A stretch of 64,000 nucleotides of DNA from Tolypeutes matacus (lineage: Eukaryota; Chordata; Mammalia; Cingulata; Chlamyphoridae): the NCBI GenBank assembly GCA_026826555.1, contig JAKSZT010054396.1, positions 13,161,200 to 13,225,199 on the forward strand, read 5' to 3'. Position 1 is the stretch's first letter, and each line of letters starts with the position of its first letter. Below the pieces are notes generated by a model. That model saw nothing but the letters and a program-made list of their open reading frames with translations. It ran no database searches and was not told where the DNA came from. The translations under genes and the position numbers were made by a program. Of the stretch, positions 57,721 through 64,000 are shown piece after piece.

Positions 57721-59229
57721 TGCAGTTGGGGAACCTTTTTATCAATTTACTCTTAATAGCCCAGAAGAAAAAAATTACTTGTACTGCACTTGCAGCTTTT
57801 CTGAAAGTATGTCACTGTTTCAAAATGAAAAAGAAAATTTAAAACGAAAACAAGGAATGAAAGCGAAAGGCCTTTCTGGGCTTTTTGTACCCTTGGGAGT
57901 TTCAAAGCATGTCTTTGTTGGTGCAATGGCGCTCTCTTGTGGTTTCTATAGCACAATGCATTACATGGCAGCAGGTGGGGTCTGGGACTTTGTTATTCTT
58001 CCACAGCTATAGGTGTCCTCAGAGGTCATTTCATCCAGCCCCCTGCCTTGGGCCAAGGTTCTCTTCACTCAGACCATATAGACAGGTGTCCCCCCTGCTT
58101 TCAGAGCTCCAGCAATGTCCCTTTCTGGCCCTGGCCATGAGCGCTGCCCTAAGGACTGGCTCTCTTGTAGGATCTCTGGACAGACAGGTGAGCCTGGGCA
58201 GACAGGTGAGCTGTGATGAGGGGCTGGGCCCAGTGGCAGGAGCTGCAGAGGACGGAGCCCAACTGGAAGCAGAGGGTCCCCTCACAGGCTGCCTGGCCTT
58301 GGACAAGTCACCTCCCTGCTCCCAACCTCAACTCTCTTCATCTGTATGTAGATTATGAAACCTGCCAGATTTTCACAGAAGCTAATGAGATTAAAAAATA
58401 ATAATAATAATAGATCCCAGTCCCCAATTAATGGGGTGATTGTGCATCCAAGGTGCCTGGGAAAGCCTGATTTACACCTGCTGCCCAGCATGGTTATTAA
58501 TGACCCCTCACTCATAGACACAGGGGTCCCAGTTTAGATGATGAATCATTTGGGCCTCTACTAAGTAAAGATATTCTACCTAGTGGATAACAAATTATAT
58601 GTTCACTCTGCCTCCTATGGGCTCACCTCTTAATGGATTTTTGAATCCCCTTAAGGATTCTGAGCCTTTGTGGTTTCTTCTGACCCCTTCCACTCTGGAT
58701 GTGATGCTTGTAGGTGCAATGAGTGAAAACTTACTTAGTGCCACCCTTAGCAAATCAGTCGAGAGTGAGCAGTCCACAGCTCTTCACCCAACATCCCACT
58801 TTTTGAAAGTAACCACCACCCTACCACAACCCCATCACGTGGCTCTGGAGCATTTGCCCATGACGCCTTTGGACACAGGGAGAAGAAAGTGACTTAGCCT
58901 GCCCTGCTCTCCCTACCTTGTCCCTGTGTCAGGGAAGGGCTCCTGACCCAACCACTCCAACGAGGGCTCTTCCTCAGAATTGTCGGTCACTGGTGCTGGG
59001 CCAGAGGAGTCCCTCTACCTGCTCAGGTTATGGAGCTGGAACAGGGTGACTCTAAGCTTGGGTGACTGTGGTCCCTGCCAGGTGAGCATTAAGGAAGAAC
59101 AAAGTAGGCAGAGAAGGGCAGAGAGGACGCTTGGGGGAGAGAGCAGCTGCATGCTGGTGTCCTGTCCTCTGAGCTCCCCTTTATGCTCACATGGGTCTGA
59201 GTCAGAGTTCTGTCATTTGCCACCAAATG
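57721..59229. other. No gene recognised
   Basis: Mostly unique. A forward MIR fragment lies at about 58250-58370 ('ggccttggacaagtcacctccctg'). A 157-codon plus-strand frame (57885-58358) shows no domain and overlaps this MIR. A (TAA)n run is at about 58395-58413. Confidence 0.4.
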
Positions 59230-59425
59230 AGACTTGGCAAAGAGTGAGCCCTAAAGTAAGCCATGGGCTTTAGTTAATAATAATTATAAAAATATTGGCT
59301 CATCAATTTTAACACTAATGCAAAATATTAATAAAGGGTAAACTGTGTGAGAGGGGGTATATGGGAACTCTGTACTTTCTGCATGAGTTTTCTGTAAACC
59401 CATAACTGCTCTAAAAAATAAAAAA
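59230..59425 (+). repeat. LINE-1 3' UTR module
   Basis: 'gagccctaaagtaagccatgggctttagttaataataatt', 'gggggtatatgggaactctgtactttctgcatg', 'gtaaacccataactgctctaaaa'. Last of five forward copies or relatives in the window. Confidence 0.75.
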
Positions 59426-62400
59426 TAATTTCAAAAATCTCAAAGAAAGGGAGAGACTTGACACAAGAGAGGCCACATGTGGGCTTTCTCCCAGCGTGTG
59501 AGGCTGCAGGGAACAGGAAGAACACAGCAGGAGGCGGCTCTGAGGTGCCTGAGCATTGCCTTCCATCTCTACCTCAGTGAGCAGAGATTCCCTCCCCCAC
59601 TTTACAGATGAGGAAACTGTGGCTCGAGGCATCAAGACACACAGAGTGCGAAACCAGGCATGAAATTGGGAGCTGAGTCCAGCTTAGGGGGCTGGACGTT
59701 GGTCTGGCAGGGAATCAGCTCCTTTTCCAGAAATTCAGGAGCCCAGGCAGGTAGGTGAGCAGCATAGGTTCTGGGGGTGGCTTGCTGAAAAAAAAAATTA
59801 TTATCACATTTTCATGGTGGAGGGAAATGAAAGCGTCTCTTTCCACCCTCTCCCTGGAAAGGGAAACCAAGGCCTTTGAGTTCTAGGCTTCTGTGATAAT
59901 AGCCTGAGGGGTGAAGTTGAAACAGACTTTGTCTGTTTCAGGGGCTCTCTTTCAGGTCTGGTCCATCCTGGGGGCAAATCTGGCTTTTCCCAGTGGGGAG
60001 GGCTGGGGGCTTGGCTGCAAGGGTCAGAAAGGATAACCTGGTGCCTGTTACAAGACAGTGGGTGCCCCGCAACTAGATGAGGGGTTGAGTTCTGAGGTGA
60101 GGTCCTGTGCCTGCTCCCATGTGGGCAGGGCATTGATTTAGAAAGAAAATCACCCAAGAGTGGAGGAGACCTCAGACCAGACATGGCCAAGCTGCCTCAG
60201 AAAGGGACCAGGCTTCAGGGAAGGGCAGAGATTTGGAGTTAAAGTTTCATTTTTCTTCATTATTTTTTAATGTATATTAATTGTGAAAAGGGTATATATA
60301 GATATATATGTTCTTTAAAAAAAGTAATATGAGCGTTCACATAAGTCATTCACCATGAACCATTTAGGAACACTCTCCAGAGAGGGGTGCTTGAGAACAT
60401 GATCTCACGCCCTCACAACCACCCTGGAGAGAGTGACTATCACCCAGCTCTCCAGATGGGCAAACTGAGGCTCCATGGCGGGGGCGGGAGGAGGGTAACT
60501 TGTCTGAACTCCAGGTAGGAGAGTGTCGGGGCTGGGATCTGTCTATGTTCTGGTTACTACACCCCGCCTCTCTGGGAGGAGCCACATCCCAGCTCTGTGT
60601 GTCTTTGGGATGCAGACCTTGGTGGGGTGGGAAAACTGAGAAGCCGTCAAAGCGGGACCACAGGGGGAGAGCTCGTGGGAGGCCTGGGGAGGCACCTGGT
60701 AGTGCCCATCAGGACCCAGGCCCTTTCCTTCATTTTCCCCTTGCAAATCTTGCCATCTCAAACCCCACAAGGAAGGGAATTCTGGAAAAGGCACTTCTGA
60801 GCCTTAAGGGGGTGGAGGGTGTGTGTGCAGAGGTGCCAAGTCAACACCACGATCCCGAGCAGTGACTCTGGGGCAATGCTGGGTCCACCCCCCCCCCATC
60901 CGGTGGCTCACAGTCACCCTTCGTGACAGAGAGGCTACAGTCTGGCCCCCTAGGGAGGATTAAACCAGTTAAAATACACAAGGAGTCTGAAAGCTGGGGT
61001 GTGCCTGATTAAGTTAGCAGAATTGGAATACAAGGGTGTCATTTTAAATAAACTAGTTTAAAGAGAAAACATAGGACTCTATTGGCTGAGAGCACTCCTC
61101 CCGTCTGCAACAAGATAGCCTGGGCACCTTCACAGGCAGCTTCTGCACGCTCACTGAATGGGCCTCTCTCATGGTGGAGTTTGAGGCTCTTGAGGAAGCT
61201 GAGGTGGAAGATATTTTAGCAGCTGCATGTCTCCAGGGACCATGTCCACCCTCACACATGCTGGACATAGATTTGCCAGGCCCTGGCTGGCCCCTTCTGT
61301 CTGGGGCCTGGAAACAAAGCAGATGACCTGGGGGGTAAGTGGTAATGAGAGATGTGGGTCCAACATTCAGAAGGAAAGTGGAGGTGGGGAGGGGGAGTTG
61401 GCCCAGGGAGGTGAGGGAAACGTGGGGCATTGGAGACTTGCTGCTGGATGCTGATCAAGCCTCCTTCTCTCTCTCTGGGCTCCTTGTATTCTCTCTCCTC
61501 TGCTCAACTCCACCTTCACCCCAAGGAGCTCTCAGTGCTCCACAGGTTAAGAAGCCTCCTTTGCCCACAGCCCCAGCCCTGGCCTGAGGATGTGGATGAT
61601 GGGAAGACAAGCAGGATGAGAGGCAAAGGCTGGGGCTCCGGCCCTGTCCCACCCAGAGCTGGCCCTGCTTGGGACTTGGACTTGCGAGCCATGTCTGCTA
61701 ACGGCAGCTTATGTTTTTTTCTTCCAGGGTTCTGGGCCTCAGGACCCCTTAATGAAGTCAAGTCCATCATCCCCTCTCTTCCACCAATCACTACTTGTCC
61801 CAACTTTCCCCATGGAAAACAGTGGACTGGAGAGAGGCAGCTTGGAGTGGGACAGCACAAGGGGTCCAGGGATGCAGACCCAAGTCTGAGTCCAGCCCTG
61901 ACCACTGGATGGCTGTGTACCTTGGAGCAAGTTTCTTTCTAAGCTTTGGACTTGAAGTTCTGCCTAAAACAAGCAGGACAGTATCTGTCATGCCAGCCTG
62001 TTCACAGGACACATGAAGGATATGTGAATGCTGGGCAGCCAGAGGGTGGACTGTCATAGACTCTGAACCCTTGTGTCAGTCTTGATGGGGACAGACCCCT
62101 GCGTTGAAGCACTCAAGGCATGGACATGTGATTTAAGCTTGGCCAATTTGATTCTTCCAACCAGGAGTTTGATTTATGAGTGACTGATGGAAGGAAGCAT
62201 ACACAGTTTCATACTCATCCTAACAGCAAGGTCCAAGGCCAGTGGTGGTCTCCAGGAGTGGTGGTGGTGTGCCCTAACTGTGTGGTTTTGACCATGGATC
62301 CACCACCTGGCTTCCCTTATTGCTGCTTTTTTCCAGGTCTGGTTCTCCAGCTTTCCCATCAATTCTGTGAGCTGCTCAATAGCCTTCTAATGCAGTCTCT

Positions 62401-62780
62401 TTCTGCTTAAGTTAGCTATAGTTGTTTTTCTGTCATTGTCTGGCTAAATATGAGCTGTATTAGAACTCGGGAGTTCAGAGGCAAGGGGGATTGATCAGGC
62501 GTGATGGAAGTGCTTCTAGAAGGAAGTGGGATTAGAATAGGAGCTTAAAGGCAAGGCAGAGCTTTATAGCTGGAGGGTAGTCTGCCCATGGTAAAAGAAA
62601 GGCTCTAGGTGAGGGAGCATATCTGGGAGGAAAGGGGGACTTTTAGTGTTTCCTAATTTATAATCCCTTCCTCGTAGGTCCAGCCCTACCTTCAGGTATC
62701 TCTGTCACTGTCACTTCACTAAAATGAAAATTACTTAAAATAAAGTTAAAAAATTAAACATTGTATAGTTTTCATTAAGG
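59426..62780. other. No gene recognised
   Basis: GC-richer unique-looking DNA with weak MIR pieces (reversed at about 59590-59680 and 60375-60560, forward at 61860-61960) and a perfect hairpin at 59918-59940. A 170-codon plus-strand frame (61430-61942) overlaps minus-strand frames of similar length and has no domain. Confidence 0.4.
59918..59940. repeat. Perfect short hairpin
   Basis: tgaaacagac / gtctgtttca around a 3-nt ttt loop: a 10-bp perfect stem. Could be chance. No RNA gene is assigned to it. Confidence 0.8.
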
Positions 62781-63060
62781 TGAATTTCATTCACTCCATT
62801 CATTCATTCATTCATTCATTCATCAGATCTTAAAGTGTCTGTTTAGTGGCAGGTGCTGTGTTGGTCAATGGGGATACTGAGAGGAATAAAATATAATCCT
62901 TAGTCAATGACAAAGTCACAGTTTCAAACGGGAGGCAGAGAAGCACATTCGTAATGCAGTTTGGTAAGGGCTATACTGGGAAATTACAAGAAGCTATAGA
63001 AGCACAGAGGAGAAAGCAAGGACTCTGCCTGACAGGGGTCAGGGAAGAATTTCAGAAAGT
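62781..63060 (+). repeat. L2-like fragment with (ATTC)n
   Basis: 'ccattcattcattcattcattcatcag', 'tgtctgtttagtggcaggtgctgtgttggtcaatggggatactgag' is the usual L2-type 3' layout. A short (ATTC)n run is at 62797-62822. Confidence 0.65.
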
Positions 63061-63074
63061 AGGCACGGATTTAT

Positions 63075-63190
63075 ATATATTTTTTATTTTAAAAGATGCT
63101 TAGATTACATAAATGTTAACTAATTTATATTGACATACAAATGACTAACATGGTATAAGAACTGTTCTTGAGGACAGATTCTGATATACA
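63075..63190 (-). repeat. Short LINE-1 3' end, reversed
   Basis: 'tttttattttaaaagatgcttagattacataaatgttaac' and 'cttgaggacagattctgat' resemble the reversed L1 3' module at 36770-36830, truncated early. Confidence 0.5.
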
Positions 63191-63194
63191 ACAG

Positions 63195-64000
63195 TTTAGC
63201 AAGATTCTACCATAGTTAAAAACACAAGTTTTCAGCAAAATTGCAGGATATCAGATCAACACACAATAATCCAATTGTATTTCCATACACCAGCAAGGAA
63301 CACTCTAAAAAGGAAATCAAGAAAAGAGTTCCATTTACAATCGTATCTAAAAGAATAAAATATTTAGGAATAAATGTAACTAAGGCCGTAAAAGTCTTTG
63401 CACACTTTCAAAACATTGTTGAAGAAATTAAAGACCTAAATAAACGGAAAGGCACTCTATGTTCATGAATTGGAAGACTTAATACTGTTAAGATGTCAAT
63501 ACTATCCAAACATCTCAGATTCAACTCAAATCTGATCAAAATTCCAGCAGTCATTTTGCAGAAATGGAAAAGCCAATGATCAAATTCATAGGGAATGGCA
63601 AGGGGTCCTGAACAGCGAAAACCATCTTGAAAAAGAAAATTGAAGTTGGAGAACTCACATTTCCCAATTTCAAAACTTATTACAAAGCTACAGTAATCAA
63701 AACAGAGTGGTATTGGCATAAAGACAGACAAATAGACAAATAGAGAGTTCAGAAATATATCCACACATCTATGGCCAATTGATTTTCAACAAGGGTGCCA
63801 AGCCCACTCAATGGAGAGAGAATAGTTTCTTCAACAAATGGTACTGAGAACACTGGGTATCCACTTGAAAAAGAATTAAATTGGACCTCTGCCTTATACC
63901 ATATACAAAAATTAACTCAATATGGATCGAAGACCTAAATAGAAGAGCTAAAACCATAAAGCTCTTAGAGGAAAACATAGGGGGAAATCTGCAGGACCTT
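63195..64000 (+). mobile_element. LINE-1 ORF2 relic, runs off the window
   Basis: ORF2 connection/C-terminal region: 'caaaattgcaggatatcagatcaacac', 'cctaaataaacggaaaggc', 'cacatctatggccaattgattttcaacaaggg'. An open piece at 63241-63468 ends at a frameshift. The 3' end lies beyond base 64000. Confidence 0.85.

Noticed and set aside
57885..58358. 157-codon plus-strand open frame
   Set aside because: Overlaps a MIR fragment and a minus-strand frame. No domain or exon signals.
61430..61942. 170-codon plus-strand open frame
   Set aside because: Overlaps a 129-codon minus-strand frame, has low-complexity Ser/Leu/Pro composition and no domain. It is a GC-rich chance frame.
1..64000. A novel multi-gene system in this window
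   Set aside because: No intact gene or gene cluster is present. The content is explained by repeats, one processed pseudogene and unassigned unique DNA.

Overview
This is a vertebrate, clearly placental-mammal, nuclear window with no intact protein-coding gene, no operon structure and no prokaryotic features. It is dominated by interspersed repeats: LINE-1 in several age layers, ancient MIR and L2 pieces, an ERVL-like relic, and at least eleven copies of a tRNA-derived SINE. The SINE has a head ending in the stereotyped 'ccatatgg...gggttcgatccctgg...cctcc' block followed by an A-rich tail. Dimeric or long forms of such a tRNA-Ala-like SINE are what I know as DAS-type elements of armadillos, so the best guess is a xenarthran, probably a Dasypus-like armadillo. 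That species call rests on SINE recognition alone and was not searched.

Layout. 1-7.2 kb: MIR fragments, an L1 3' end, an old L1 relic on the minus strand, one long SINE (minus) and two monomeric SINEs (plus). 7.3-14.1 kb: a decayed plus-strand L1 ORF2 into which a complete 2.9 kb ORF1-only (HAL1-like) element has inserted with a 10 bp target-site duplication. The same L1 also carries a 15-bp-periodic ladder of alternating inverted repeats. 14.3-14.8 kb: a MIR split by a SINE whose body is replaced by a 100-N assembly gap. 15.5-22.7 kb: a deep stack of nested L1 relics on both strands, two copies of a roughly 450 bp transposon-like element and more SINEs. 23-32 kb: L2- and MIR-derived sequence and apparently unique DNA. 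33-34.4 kb: an ERVL-like pol fragment (minus) and L1 3' ends. 34.4-39.3 kb: mostly unique sequence, ending in a degenerate tandem repeat. 39.36-40.93 kb: a processed retrocopy of the deubiquitinase gene USP12 on the minus strand. 41-47.9 kb: a SINE inside a MIR, then a 5'-truncated L1 with a dead ORF2 carrying its own SINE. 48-63 kb: unique DNA with MIR, L2, L1 and HAL1-like pieces. 63.2-64 kb: an L1 ORF2 that runs off the right edge.

Function. The only sequence derived from a cellular protein gene is the USP12 retrocopy. It lacks introns and has a poly(A) tract, a correctly spaced ATTAAA signal and a 9 bp target-site duplication. It has two frameshifts and an internal loss of about 66 codons, so it should be treated as a processed pseudogene. 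I find no credible exon of a functional gene in the unique stretches, although short or non-coding exons cannot be excluded by reading alone. I did not find a new biological system. The most unusual items are the hairpin ladder at 7.5-7.63 kb, the complete HAL1-like insertion, the in-frame exon-skip-like gap in the USP12 retrocopy and the degenerate repeat cluster at 38.9-39.2 kb.
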